From positions 2,976,001 through 3,040,000 of the forward strand of contig NZ_BLWC01000001.1 in the NCBI RefSeq assembly GCF_013167895.1: a stretch of 64,000 nucleotides of DNA. The letters run 5' to 3'. The notes beneath the pieces were generated by a model. That model was not told the origin of the DNA. It did no database searches and saw only the letters and a list, made by a program, of their open reading frames with translations. Made by a program: the position numbers and the translations under genes. Each line of letters opens with the position of its first letter. Position 1 is the first letter of the stretch. This DNA is from Streptomyces fulvorobeus. Lineage in GTDB: Bacteria > Actinomycetota > Actinomycetes > Streptomycetales > Streptomycetaceae. This document shows positions 1 through 8,429 of this stretch, piece after piece.

Positions 1-231
1 GAGCGGGAGGGAGGTGCTGCTTCCCGGGATGCAGGCAACGGTCTCGGAGCAGGTGGCGCCGCCCTCCTCCAGGAGGACCTGATGGGAGGCGCCGAGCAGC
101 CTCAACTGCAACTTCACCTCGTCGAACCGGAGGTCGAGGACAGCCAGGGCGGGCAGCGGCTCCCGTCCGAGCGCCCAGGCCAGGTCGGCGGCACGGGTGT
201 CGGAATAGACCGTCTGAAGGGTCGTGAGCAT
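1..231 (-). CDS. DUF2617-family protein, N-terminal part
   Basis: The reverse strand is open from an ATG at 231 to the window edge, giving 77 residues that begin MLTTLQTVYSDTRAADLAW and include LRLLGASHQVLLEEG and SETVACIPG. This matches my recollection of the short DUF2617 proteins conserved in Streptomyces, whose function is unknown. The gene is cut by the window end, so length and C-terminus cannot be judged. It points away from the Cys/Gly-rich membrane protein at 548-811, with a gap of about 316 bp between them. Confidence 0.6.
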   Translation of the reverse strand, partial: MLTTLQTVYSDTRAADLAWALGREPLPALAVLDLRFDEVKLQLRLLGASHQVLLEEGGATCSETVACIPGSSTSLPL

Positions 232-547
232 GGTTCGGCTCCGCAAACACACATGGACACATGGACAGGGGGCGCTCCCGGGAGACGCGCGTGGGGGAGG
301 GAAACGCCCGATCAGGTCCAACTGGGGTCCGAAGGCTGAATGTTCTCTACAAGGAGGGAATCACGAAGTACGCCGTACTCACAGCGTTTTTGCCCAAGTT
401 GACGTGGTTTCCATCCCCCAGGGGGCAACGCGGTTCACCTGTTCAGCGAAATCCCTCCGCGTGGCTCAACGAAAAGGTGCCCGGCGGCAGTTCACCCACC
501 GGACACCTCGCGGACGGACCGACCGCCGCCGGACCGGCCGCCCCGTG
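232..547. other. Intergenic region, no gene seen
   Basis: No convincing coding frame. A strong Shine-Dalgarno-like AAGGAGGG sits at 351-358 on the plus strand, but no ATG, GTG or TTG follows at normal spacing. A short palindrome GTACGCCGTAC lies just downstream. Confidence 0.4.
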
Positions 548-811
548 TCAGCTGCCTCCGCCGCACCCTCCCCCGCCGCACGAGGAGCTGCCGCTCCCGC
601 ACGTGGAGCTGCCGCCACCGCACGAGGAGCCGCCGTAGGCACTCCCGCCGCCACCACCGCCCGCGCCCCCCGCGGCCCGGCGGCGCCGGGTCACCTTCCC
701 GCCGGGCACCGGCCTGCGCCGGCCGCGTACGAGCCCGGAGGCCACGCCGCCCACGGCCAGTACCACGGCGATCCCGACGAGTACCCCTACGAATGTCCCC
801 ACGGCCCCCAC
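548..811 (-). CDS. Small membrane protein with Gly/Ser/Cys-rich tail
   Basis: About 87 residues from a GTG at 811, preceded by a GGAAGG-type ribosome site. An ATG start at 877 would add 22 residues. One hydrophobic segment (TFVGVLVGIAVVLAVGGVA) is followed by a basic stretch and then a tail of Gly, Ser and Cys repeats such as GGSSCGGGSSTCGSGSSSCG. The layout fits a bitopic membrane protein with a low-complexity tail. I recall similar small proteins in other Streptomyces but no function. It is divergent from the aminotransferase at 930, so the roughly 118-bp gap probably holds both promoters. Confidence 0.55.
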   Translation of the reverse strand: MGAVGTFVGVLVGIAVVLAVGGVASGLVRGRRRPVPGGKVTRRRRAAGGAGGGGGGSAYGGSSCGGGSSTCGSGSSSCGGGGCGGGS

Positions 812-929
812 GTCCTTCCGTCCCCCGGAGCGGGGTGGACCCGCTCCCTGTGGTGCGAGGGGGATTCCCTCCGCCACACGCGGCTAAAGCGGACTTGAGC
901 AACACCAGAGCTTGGGCACAGGATGGCTC

Positions 930-2108
930 ATGACACAGGGACGACCACTGCTCAACCGCCGGCTCACCGAGTTCGGCACGACCATCTTCGCGGAGATGTC
1001 CGCGCTGGCCGCCCGGACCGGCTCGATCAACCTCGGCCAGGGCTTTCCCGACACCGACGGCCCCGAGGAGATCCGCGAGGCCGCGGTCCGCGCACTGCGG
1101 GAGGGCAAGGGCAACCAGTACCCGCCGGGCCCGGGAGTACCCGAACTGCGTACCGCGATCGCGGAGCACCAGCAGCGCTTCCACGGACTGGTGTACGACC
1201 CCGACGCCGAGGTCCTCGTCACGGCGGGCGCCACCGAGGCCATCGCGGCCGCCCTGCTCGCCCTGGTGGAGCCCGGGGACGAGGTCATCGCCCTGGAGCC
1301 GTACTACGACTCGTACGCCGCCTGCGTCGCCATGGCGGGCGGCACCCGCGTCCCCGTCACGCTGCGCCCGCACGGCGGCGCCTACGGGCTCGATCTCGAC
1401 GAACTCCGGGCGGCCGTCACCCCCCGGACCCGTCTCATCCTCCTGAACACCCCGCACAACCCCACCGGCACCGTGCTCACCCGCGAGGAACTGGCCGCCG
1501 TCGCCGCCCTCGCCTGCGAACGTGACCTCCTGGTCGTCACCGACGAGGTGTACGAGCACCTGGTCTTCGAGGGCGAACACCTGCCGCTCGCCTCGTTCCC
1601 GGGCATGCGCGAGCGCACGGTCACCATCAGCAGCGCGGGGAAGACGTTCTCGTTCACGGGCTGGAAGGTCGGCTGGATCACCGCGAGCCCCGAGCTGGTC
1701 ACGGCGGTCCGCTCGGCGAAGCAGTACCTGACGTACGTCTCCGCCGGACCGCTCCAGTACGCCGTCGCCGACGCCCTGCGCCTGCCGGACACCTACTTCG
1801 ACGCGCTGCGCGCCGACCTCCGCACCAAGCGCGACCTGCTGAGCGACGGCCTCGCCGCCGCGGGCTTCGGGGTCTACCGGCCGGCCGGGACGTACTTCGT
1901 CACCACCGACATCCGGCCCCTGGGCGGCGGGGACGACGGCTTCGCCTTCTGCCGCGCCCTGCCCGGACGCTGCGGGGTCGTCGCCATCCCGAACGCCGTC
2001 TTCTACGACCACCGGGAAGAGGGCGCGCCCTTCGTGCGGTTCGCGTTCTGCAAGCGCGTCGAGGTGCTCGCCGACGCGGTCGCCCGGCTGGGGGCACTCA
2101 CCCGGTGA
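930..2108 (+). CDS. PLP-dependent aminotransferase, class I/II
   Basis: Fold-type I aminotransferase of 392 residues from the ATG at 930; an upstream in-frame ATG at 912 has poorer context. Family hallmarks are visible: INLGQGFPDTDGP near the N-terminus, LLNTPHNPTGTVL, the aspartate in VVTDEVYEHL that contacts the PLP ring nitrogen, and the Schiff-base lysine near residue 238 in SSAGKTFSFTGWK. This subgroup includes kynurenine/glutamine transaminases and the succinyl-diaminopimelate aminotransferase DapC. The substrate cannot be fixed from sequence. It acts in the cytosol and stands alone, convergent with the YbjN gene. Confidence 0.9.
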   Translation: MTQGRPLLNRRLTEFGTTIFAEMSALAARTGSINLGQGFPDTDGPEEIREAAVRALREGKGNQYPPGPGVPELRTAIAEHQQRFHGLVYDPDAEVLVTAGATEAIAAALLALVEPGDEVIALEPYYDSYAACVAMAGGTRVPVTLRPHGGAYGLDLDELRAAVTPRTRLILLNTPHNPTGTVLTREELAAVAALACERDLLVVTDEVYEHLVFEGEHLPLASFPGMRERTVTISSAGKTFSFTGWKVGWITASPELVTAVRSAKQYLTYVSAGPLQYAVADALRLPDTYFDALRADLRTKRDLLSDGLAAAGFGVYRPAGTYFVTTDIRPLGGGDDGFAFCRALPGRCGVVAIPNAVFYDHREEGAPFVRFAFCKRVEVLADAVARLGALTR

Positions 2109-2195
2109 AGCGGCGCGGACAGCGCTCCGGTCCGGGGCCGCGGCCTGCCGGCCACCGCCCCGGACCGGGCGTCGCTCTGCCGTCTTTCGCGCCGA

Positions 2196-2741
2196 TCAGG
2201 CTTCCGGCGACTCGGTGTCGTCGGGCTTGCCCTCGGCGGACTCCAGACCGAGCCGCTCCACGAGCCACTTGTCGAACTCGATCGAGGCCCGCACCCAGCT
2301 GACCGTCGAGGAGACGAAGTGCTCCAGGCTGACGCCCGTACCGATGAGCATCTGCGCCTCACCGATGAGCCGCACGGACGCCGCGGCGCCCTCCTCACCC
2401 TCGTGGGCGTGCGTGTAGACCTTCGGCCACAGGGTGCGGCGGTTCCAGTCGTCGATCGCGTCGAGGAGCACGGGACGCCGGTCGAGGGCGTGCGGGCGGT
2501 CGTAGAACGTACGGACCGAGAAGACCTGCTGCTCGTCCTCGCCGCGGAACATGAAGTAGGTGCGGAACTCCTCCCACGGCGCGGCGAGGTCACCCTCGTC
2601 GTCGACGACGAACTTCAGCTCCATCTGCTCAAGCAGCTGCTTGACGAGGTCCTGGTCAGGGACGACGGGGCCGGCGGGGCCTGCCGCCTGCGGATCGGGC
2701 TGTCCTCCGAAGTTGGGAATCGAGGACGGGTCGATAGACAT
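2196..2741 (-). CDS. YbjN domain-containing protein
   Basis: A protein of 181 residues with an acidic, proline-rich N-terminus and a YbjN-type domain (ELKFVVDDEGDLAAPW, FYDRPHALDRRPVLLDAIDDW, HFVSSTVSWVRASIEF). YbjN domains adopt a secretion-chaperone-like fold and are common next to core Streptomyces genes, but no biochemical role is settled. It has an ATG start with GGAG about 6 bases upstream. It ends convergently with the aminotransferase and is followed upstream on the same strand by the MFS gene. Confidence 0.85.
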   Translation of the reverse strand: MSIDPSSIPNFGGQPDPQAAGPAGPVVPDQDLVKQLLEQMELKFVVDDEGDLAAPWEEFRTYFMFRGEDEQQVFSVRTFYDRPHALDRRPVLLDAIDDWNRRTLWPKVYTHAHEGEEGAAASVRLIGEAQMLIGTGVSLEHFVSSTVSWVRASIEFDKWLVERLGLESAEGKPDDTESPEA

Positions 2742-2817
2742 CGCCGGTTACTCCTGTGGATCGCACGTGGTTGCCTGACTTTCCTTCGACCCTAACCGCC
2801 ATTGGCGGCCAGGGGGC

Positions 2818-4083
2818 CTACGCCCTGAGGGGAATCGCCCCCGCACCTGTTTCCCGTGCCCTCGACCAGGCGACGGCCGCCAGTACCGCGCAGACCGTCC
2901 CGACCACACCGGCGCCCGCGATGGTGTGGGCCGAGGAACCCGACACCTCGGCGGCGAGGCCGCCCGACGCGACTCCGATCCCCTGCATGGCGGTGAGCCC
3001 CGACCTGGCCAGTCCCAGCGCCTGGCCGCGCCGGTCCGCCGGTGTGAGCAGGACGAAGGTGGCTCCGGCGGTGATCTGGTAGGCGGAGAACACGCCCGAC
3101 ACCAGCAGCAGCAGCACGGCCGCCCCGATGCCGGGGCCCGCCCAGTAGAAGACCAGCGGCAGGTTCGCGCCGACCGCCAGCGGGCCCAGGAGGCGGCGGC
3201 GCCGCTCGTCCCCCACCCGCGCCCGGCCCAGCAGAGCCGCGCCCAGCACCATGCCCGTGGGATGCGCGGCGAGCAGGAGCCCCACCGACGCGGCGCCCGC
3301 GCCGCACTCCGCGGCGAAGGGGGCGGCCAGACCCTCCGGCAGCACGATGAACCCCGCGAGCCAGCCCAGTGCCATCAGCGACCGCAGCCGGGGGTCCGAC
3401 CAGATGAGCGTGGCCGCGCCGCGCACCTGGCGGTGCAGCCGCTCCGCACCCGCCGCGGCGGTCGCGGCGGGCCGCGCCTTCACGCCGAAGCGGATCAGCG
3501 CCGCGGAGACCAGGAACGACACGGCGTTCAGCCCGAGGGAGACGTGGCTGCCGAGCCACACGACCACGATGCCACCACCGGCGAAGCCGACCAGCTGCCC
3601 CACCTGATGGGTGATCAGCATCGCCCGCTGGCCGCTCTCGTACTTCCGCTCACCGAGCACCGTCGGCAGCATGGCCCCCTGCGCGGCGCCGAAGGGCGCC
3701 TCGGCCAGCTGCGCCAGGACCAGCAGTCCGGCGAGCACCGGCAACGGCGTACCGGGCAGGGCCATGAGCCCGATCAGGACCGCACGGACCAGGTCGCATC
3801 CGACCATGACCGTGCGGCGGGGAAAGCGGTCCGCCAACCCGGAGAGCAGCACCCCTGACAGCAGGGCGGGCAACGTGGTCAGGGCGTAGGTGGCCGCCGT
3901 CCAGCCGGCCGACCGCGTACGTTCGAAGACGAGGAGCGACAGGGCCACGCGCGCGAGCTGGTCACCGAGGACGGACTGCGCATAAGCCGCCCACAGGGCG
4001 CGGAATTCGCCGAGGCGAATAAGATCTTCGCTTCTGCGATCCTTCGCCCCCGGGCTTATTCGATCAGGTATCCGGTCGGTCAT
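2818..4083 (-). CDS. MFS transporter
   Basis: Major facilitator protein of 421 residues with about twelve hydrophobic segments and the usual loop 2-3 signature (GLADRFPRRTVMVG). The N-terminal cytosolic stretch before the first helix is charged, and no signal peptide is expected. The pattern resembles the MFS_3 or enterobactin-exporter-like group, so efflux of a small molecule is likely but the substrate is unknown. It lies between the clpB gene and the YbjN gene, all on the minus strand, with wide gaps, so it is probably its own unit. Confidence 0.88.
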   Translation of the reverse strand: MTDRIPDRISPGAKDRRSEDLIRLGEFRALWAAYAQSVLGDQLARVALSLLVFERTRSAGWTAATYALTTLPALLSGVLLSGLADRFPRRTVMVGCDLVRAVLIGLMALPGTPLPVLAGLLVLAQLAEAPFGAAQGAMLPTVLGERKYESGQRAMLITHQVGQLVGFAGGGIVVVWLGSHVSLGLNAVSFLVSAALIRFGVKARPAATAAAGAERLHRQVRGAATLIWSDPRLRSLMALGWLAGFIVLPEGLAAPFAAECGAGAASVGLLLAAHPTGMVLGAALLGRARVGDERRRRLLGPLAVGANLPLVFYWAGPGIGAAVLLLLVSGVFSAYQITAGATFVLLTPADRRGQALGLARSGLTAMQGIGVASGGLAAEVSGSSAHTIAGAGVVGTVCAVLAAVAWSRARETGAGAIPLRA

Positions 4084-4430
4084 GGGCGTACCTTACCGGC
4101 GCCTAATTGACCCGAACCTGTCCGCAACTGCGGGGAATGACGTCCGGCGGGTCCTGGTATTGCGCGGAGCCCTGGCAATCCCGCACCCGGCATCCACGCG
4201 CCGACCGGCACCCGGCGGTCGGGGAGCGTTATGTACCCGCCCGAAACAAATATCGGTGCGCGAAAGGGGGAGGCGCCATCCATCCGGCCAGGGAATGCGG
4301 ATTTTCGGCTGAATTTCGTGGGCACCCCCGGAGTCGCGCGCGCGGGTGACGGATATGGAGAGCACGGAGCCATATCGATGCGTGCACCACATATCCGTCA
4401 CCCGCCGGGACATCGCGTCCCGGGCGCTTC
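4084..4430. other. Intergenic region between clpB and the MFS gene
   Basis: About 347 bp without a coding frame I would trust. It holds the nested hairpins at 4342-4405 and the probable promoter of the MFS gene on the minus strand. Confidence 0.5.
4342..4405. terminator. Nested competing hairpins downstream of clpB
   Basis: A perfect 16-bp inverted repeat (GCGGGTGACGGATATG at 4342-4357 with its complement at 4390-4405) encloses a second 7-bp repeat, GATATGG at 4352-4358 with CCATATC at 4370-4376. The two pairings share bases 4352-4357 and cannot form together. The structure starts 26 bp past the clpB stop codon, so a terminator or processing site is likely. Confidence 0.5.
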
Positions 4431-7031
4431 CTACCCGGCTCCGGGCGCCGCGGCGGCTCCCACGACCAGCCCGTCCCCGACCCGGTCCACCCGCACCGTG
4501 TCGCCGTCCGTGATCTCGCCCGCGAGGATCTCCCTGGCGAGCTGGTCGCCGATCGCCGTCTGGATGAGGCGGCGCAGCGGGCGCGCCCCGTACGCCGGGT
4601 CGTTGCCCTCCAGGGCCAGCCAGGCCAGGGCCTCGGGCGTGACGTCCAGGGTGAGCCTGCGGTCGGCGAGGCGCTTGGCCAGCCGGCCGATCTGGAGTTC
4701 CGCGATGTGCGACAGCTCGTCGCCGGACAGGGCGGAGAAGACCACGAGGTCGTCGAGCCGGTTGAGGAACTCCGGCTTGAAGGACGCGCGGACGACCTCC
4801 AGGACCTGCTGCTCCTTCACCTCCGGCTTGGTCAGCGGGTCGACGAGGAACTGGCTGCCGAGGTTGGACGTCAGGACCAGGATCGTGTTGCGGAAGTCGA
4901 CCGTGCGGCCCTGCCCGTCGGTGAGCCGGCCGTCGTCGAGGACCTGGAGCAGGACGTCGAAGACCTCGGGGTGCGCCTTCTCGACCTCGTCCAGCAGGAC
5001 CACGCTGTACGGACGGCGGCGGACCGCCTCCGTGAGCTGGCCGCCCTCCTCGTAGCCGACGTACCCCGGAGGGGCGCCGACCAGCCGCGAGACGCTGTGC
5101 TTCTCGCCGTACTCGCTCATGTCGATGCGGATCATGGCCCGCTCGTCGTCGAACAGGAAGTCCGCGAGCGCCTTGGCCAGCTCGGTCTTGCCGACACCGG
5201 TCGGCCCGAGGAAGAGGAACGAGCCGGTGGGCCGGTCGGGGTCGGCGATCCCGGCCCGCGTACGGCGCACCGCGTCCGACACCGCCCGCACGGCCCGGGT
5301 CTGCCCGATCAGCCTCTTGCCGAGCCCGTCCTCCATGCGCAGCAGCTTCTGCGTCTCGCCCTCCAGGAGGCGGCCCGCGGGGATGCCGGTCCAGGCCCCG
5401 ACGACATCCGCGATGTCGTCCGGGCCGACCTGGTCCTTGACCATGGTGTCCTTGGCTGCCTCCTGCTCCGCCTGGTCCGCCTCGGCCAGCTCCCGCTCCA
5501 GGCCGGGGATCTCCCCGTAGAGCAGCTTGGAGGCGGTGTCGAAGTCCCCGTCGCGCTGGGCGCGCTCGGCCTGGCCGCGCAGGTCGTCGAGGCGTTCCTT
5601 CAGCTCACCGACACGGTTGAGCCCCTCCTTCTCCTTCTCCCAGCGCGCGGTCAGGCCGCGCAGCTCCTCCTCCTTGTCCGCGAGGTCCCGGCGGAGCTTC
5701 TCCAGGCGCTGCCTGGACGCGGGGTCGGTCTCGTTGTTGAGGGCCAGCTCCTCCATCCGCAGCCGGTCCACGGCGCGCTGGAGCTCGTCGATCTCCAGCG
5801 GGGAGGAGTCGATCTCCATACGGAGCCGGGAGGCCGCCTCGTCGACCAGGTCGATGGCCTTGTCGGGGAGGAAGCGAGAGGTGATGTACCGGTCGGAGAG
5901 GGCCGCGGCGGCCACGAGCGCGGAGTCCGCGATGGAGACCTTGTGGTGGGCCTCGTAGCGGCCCTTGAGCCCGCGCAGGATCGCGATGGTGTCCTCGACC
6001 GAGGGCTCGGCGACCAGGACCTGCTGGAAGCGCCGCTCCAGAGCGGGGTCCTTCTCGATCCGCTCGCGGTACTCGTCCAGGGTGGTCGCGCCGACCATGC
6101 GCAGCTCACCGCGGGCCAGCATCGGCTTGAGCATGTTGCCCGCGTCCATGGCGGAGTCCCCGCCGGCGCCCGCGCCCACCACGGTGTGCAGTTCGTCGAT
6201 GAAGGTGATGACCTGGCCGTCGCTCTCCTTGATCTCGGAGAGGACGGTCTTCAGGCGCTCCTCGAACTCGCCGCGGTACTTGGCGCCCGCGACCATCGCG
6301 CCGAGGTCGAGCGAGACGAGCCGCTTGTTCTTGAGGCTCTCGGGGACGTCGCCCTTGACGATGCGCTGGGCGAGACCTTCGACGACGGCCGTCTTGCCGA
6401 CCCCGGGCTCACCGATGAGCACGGGGTTGTTCTTCGTACGCCGTGACAGCACCTGGACGACACGGCGGATCTCCTGGTCCCGGCCGATGACCGGGTCGAG
6501 CTTGCCTTCCCTGGCCGCGGCCGTGAAGTCCGTACCGAACTTCTCCAGTGCCTTGTACTGACCCTCCGGGTCGGGTGTGGTCACCCGTCGCCCTCCCCTG
6601 CTCTTCTCGAACGCGTCCAGCAGCTTCTTCGCACCGGCACCCTGCTGAGTGAGGATCTCACCGGCGCGGCCGCCCCTGGACGCGGTGCCGATCAGGAGGT
6701 GCTCGGTGGAGAGGTAGTCGTCGCCGAGCTCCTTCGCGTGCTGGGCGGCGTCGGCGATGACGGCCAGGAGCTCGCGGTTGGGCTGCGGGGGCGCGACCGT
6801 GGAACCGGTGACGCTGGGCAGCGCCCCGAGCAGCCGTTCCACCTGGGTCCGTACGGCGACCTGGTCGGCGTCGACGGCGGCCAGCAGGTCGGTGATGTTC
6901 TCGTTGTCCTCGCCCGCGAGCAGCGCGAGCAGCAGGTGCCCGGGGGTCAGGTCGGGGTGCCCGTCCTTCACGGCCCGGCTGGTGGCCGCGTTGAGGGCGT
7001 CCCGGCTCTTGTTGGTCAGCTCGGCGTCCAC
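4431..7031 (-). CDS. clpB: ATP-dependent disaggregase ClpB
   Basis: Full-length Hsp100 protein of 866 residues. In order it has the Clp N domain (about 1-145), the first AAA module with Walker A GEPGVGKT and Walker [10 protein letters not shown], the coiled-coil middle domain (about 400-520, [19 protein letters not shown]), and the second AAA module with GPTGVGKT and [12 protein letters not shown]. ClpB threads aggregated proteins through its hexamer pore and works with DnaK, DnaJ and GrpE, all encoded at 11-15 kb. It starts at a GTG with GGAGGAG upstream. A HAIR-type inverted repeat lies 76 bp upstream of the start, which fits HspR repression as known in Streptomyces. Confidence 0.97.
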   Translation of the reverse strand: MDAELTNKSRDALNAATSRAVKDGHPDLTPGHLLLALLAGEDNENITDLLAAVDADQVAVRTQVERLLGALPSVTGSTVAPPQPNRELLAVIADAAQHAKELGDDYLSTEHLLIGTASRGGRAGEILTQQGAGAKKLLDAFEKSRGGRRVTTPDPEGQYKALEKFGTDFTAAAREGKLDPVIGRDQEIRRVVQVLSRRTKNNPVLIGEPGVGKTAVVEGLAQRIVKGDVPESLKNKRLVSLDLGAMVAGAKYRGEFEERLKTVLSEIKESDGQVITFIDELHTVVGAGAGGDSAMDAGNMLKPMLARGELRMVGATTLDEYRERIEKDPALERRFQQVLVAEPSVEDTIAILRGLKGRYEAHHKVSIADSALVAAAALSDRYITSRFLPDKAIDLVDEAASRLRMEIDSSPLEIDELQRAVDRLRMEELALNNETDPASRQRLEKLRRDLADKEEELRGLTARWEKEKEGLNRVGELKERLDDLRGQAERAQRDGDFDTASKLLYGEIPGLERELAEADQAEQEAAKDTMVKDQVGPDDIADVVGAWTGIPAGRLLEGETQKLLRMEDGLGKRLIGQTRAVRAVSDAVRRTRAGIADPDRPTGSFLFLGPTGVGKTELAKALADFLFDDERAMIRIDMSEYGEKHSVSRLVGAPPGYVGYEEGGQLTEAVRRRPYSVVLLDEVEKAHPEVFDVLLQVLDDGRLTDGQGRTVDFRNTILVLTSNLGSQFLVDPLTKPEVKEQQVLEVVRASFKPEFLNRLDDLVVFSALSGDELSHIAELQIGRLAKRLADRRLTLDVTPEALAWLALEGNDPAYGARPLRRLIQTAIGDQLAREILAGEITDGDTVRVDRVGDGLVVGAAAAPGAG

Positions 7032-7106
7032 GTGCGCTCTCTCCTCCGTGCGATGGGCTGCGTGCCGTGCGATCCGTTCACAGTGACATGGTCGACGTGC
7101 ACTAAG

Positions 7107-7125
7107 TTGAGCGTACTCCGCTCAA
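7107..7125. promoter_or_regulatory. HAIR operator for HspR upstream of clpB
   Basis: TTGAGC-N7-GCTCAA is a perfect 6-bp inverted repeat with the 7-base spacer typical of HAIR sites (consensus CTTGAGT-N7-ACTCAAG). It lies upstream of clpB in the divergent gap with the gene at 7239. HspR binding is inferred from the known clpB regulon and the hspR gene at 10.6 kb. Confidence 0.8.
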
Positions 7126-7238
7126 GCTGAAAACGGGAGCGCCGCCCCCGGTCCACGTGGGGCCCGACGTCCGCTTTCGAGTGAACCGCCCGCAGGGCAC
7201 CACCGCGCCCCGACGCCCCGGCTGCCTAGGCTGGGCCC

Positions 7239-7640
7239 ATGCACGATGTACGCAGTCCCAGCCCCGAGTACCTCGCCTTCTGGCGGGAGCGCCACGTCTG
7301 CACCCTGACGACGCTCCGCCCGGACGGCACCCCGCACGTGGTGCCGGTCGGCGTGACGTACGACCCCGGGGCCGGGCTGGCGCGCGTCATCACCAGCGGG
7401 GGCAGCCGCAAGGTCGCCCACGTCCTGGCCGCGGCGCCGGGAGAGGCACGGGTCGCGGTGTGCCAGATGCAGAAGGCGCGCTGGGCGACGCTGGAGGGCG
7501 TGGCGACGGTCCGCACGGAACCGGAGGTCGTCGCGGACGCGGTACGCCGTTACGCGGAGCGCTACGAGCGCACGCCGAGGCCCAATCCGGAACGGGTCGT
7601 GATCGAGATCGCCCTGGACCGCGCGCTCGGCAGGGTCTGA
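7239..7640 (+). CDS. PPOX-class (pyridoxamine-phosphate-oxidase fold) oxidoreductase
   Basis: A 133-residue single-domain split-barrel protein. The N-terminal strands read VCTLTTLRPDGTPHVVPVGVTYD, followed by SRKVAHVLAAAPGEARVAV and WATLEGVATV, the usual pattern of the PPOX families that bind F420 or FMN. In actinomycetes most proteins of this size class reduce substrates with F420H2, but the cofactor cannot be assigned here. It is divergent from clpB across the HAIR region, convergent with the accessory locus at 7763, and followed by a strong hairpin. Confidence 0.82.
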   Translation: MHDVRSPSPEYLAFWRERHVCTLTTLRPDGTPHVVPVGVTYDPGAGLARVITSGGSRKVAHVLAAAPGEARVAVCQMQKARWATLEGVATVRTEPEVVADAVRRYAERYERTPRPNPERVVIEIALDRALGRV

Positions 7641-7684
7641 GCTGGCCCGGGGGCGCCCGGGCCGGCTGCCCCGGGGCAGCACAA

Positions 7685-7717
7685 CGGCGCCATCGTGTTC
7701 AGGTCACGATGGCGCCG
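7685..7717. terminator. Bidirectional terminator hairpin
   Basis: CGGCGCCATCGTG at 7685-7697 pairs perfectly with CACGATGGCGCCG at 7705-7717 around a 7-base loop. It sits between convergent genes ending at 7640 and 7763. Confidence 0.75.
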
Positions 7718-7762
7718 CTGTGTGGGGGAAGCGCCTGAACGATATGGAACGACGGGGGTCGC

Positions 7763-8083
7763 TCAGGCACTGCGGGGGGTGGCGGAGATGGCTTCAGATT
7801 CGAACAGCTCGTGGTCCCGCTGATCGAGGTTGACGAAGATCATGCCGTACCTGACGGCACAGCGGACCGGTTGCGGAGCTCCGCGGGGCCGACGGAGGCA
7901 GCGGTAGGCGCGGACGTCCTCGCCCTCCTCCATCACGACGACGATCGGCTCGCCGAACAGGGTGACCATCAACGAGTCACCACGACGGGGGAGTGCCGTG
8001 AGCAGATCGATGAAGTGCCACCCGGAGCGATAGGCCGTGGCCATCTCGCGCCGGAAGGTGCGGTCGTCCGGCGGGGTCGTCAT
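7763..8083 (-). CDS. Truncated Rieske-like protein lacking the Fe-S ligands
   Basis: A 106-residue protein. Residues 20-90 follow the start of a Rieske domain: SGWHFIDLLTALPRRGDSL, VTLFGEPIVVVMEEGEDVRAY, then RCLRRPRGAPQPVRCAVRYG and MIFVNLDQRDHEL. A true Rieske site needs Cys-x-His and Cys-x-x-His. Here both cysteines remain but the histidine positions read as Arg and Tyr/Arg, so a [2Fe-2S] cluster is unlikely. The start codon overlaps the stop of the DIAW-repeat gene by 4 bases (ATGA), so the two are translationally coupled. The role is unknown. A binding or scaffold function for the upstream peptide is only a guess. Confidence 0.7.
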   Translation of the reverse strand: MTTPPDDRTFRREMATAYRSGWHFIDLLTALPRRGDSLMVTLFGEPIVVVMEEGEDVRAYRCLRRPRGAPQPVRCAVRYGMIFVNLDQRDHELFESEAISATPRSA

Positions 8084-8319
8084 GCGCCTGTGGGGGCCGG
8101 GGCGGACCAGGCGATATCACCATCACCGGGCATGGACCACGCGATGTCGCCGGGCGCAGTCGCCTCGACGCTCCAGGCGATGTCCGTCGGCGCAGATGCC
8201 GCCGGGTTGCCCCACGCAATGTCGCCCCCGCTCAGCAGTCCGAACCCCAGGGCCGCAACGAACGAGGCGGCAAGCGCCGAGCGAAGCATTCGCTTGTACA
8301 TAGTCGGCTTCGTCCTCAC
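8080..8319 (-). CDS. Exported small peptide with four DIAW repeats
   Basis: A 79-residue protein from a GTG at 8319; an ATG at 8301 is an alternative. Basic residues (KRMLRS) precede a hydrophobic stretch, AASFVAALGFGLL, which looks like a signal peptide or membrane anchor. The remaining roughly 48 residues contain DIAW four times, at about residues 33, 46, 58 and 68, mostly as G/T-DIAW-S and separated by Ala/Pro/Gly linkers. This is the pattern of a multi-copy peptide precursor or a repetitive exported ligand. It is the first gene of an operon with the Rieske-like protein and is divergent from two LuxR-type regulators. I do not recognise a characterised family. Confidence 0.68.
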   Translation of the reverse strand: MRTKPTMYKRMLRSALAASFVAALGFGLLSGGDIAWGNPAASAPTDIAWSVEATAPGDIAWSMPGDGDIAWSAPAPTGA

Positions 8320-8394
8320 TTGTGGTTTCTTCTCCCCCGCACCTAAGACGATGTCTCACCTGGGCACTCGAACACCACTGAGTCGATGCATCAT

Positions 8395-8414
8395 GTTCCT
8401 GCATGTTCAGGAAC
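8395..8414. promoter_or_regulatory. Inverted repeat upstream of the first LuxR-type gene
   Basis: GTTCCTG (8395-8401) and CAGGAAC (8408-8414) form a perfect 7-bp inverted repeat with a 6-base spacer. It ends 15 bp before the start codon at 8430, in the divergent gap with the DIAW-repeat operon. This is a good position for an operator shared by both directions. Confidence 0.4.
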
Positions 8415-8429
8415 CTGGGGGGTGGACGA

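Noticed and set aside
351..358. Strong ribosome-binding sequence AAGGAGGG suggesting a hidden small gene
   Set aside because: No ATG, GTG or TTG lies 4-12 bases downstream, and the following frame shows no recognisable protein.
492..2012. Long minus-strand open frame of 506 codons
   Set aside because: It is antisense to the aminotransferase, has Arg/Gly/Asp-rich composition without domains, and crosses a divergent promoter region.
4707..6446. Plus-strand open frame of 579 codons opposite clpB
   Set aside because: Antisense shadow of ClpB with low-complexity Leu/Val/Gly/Asp content.
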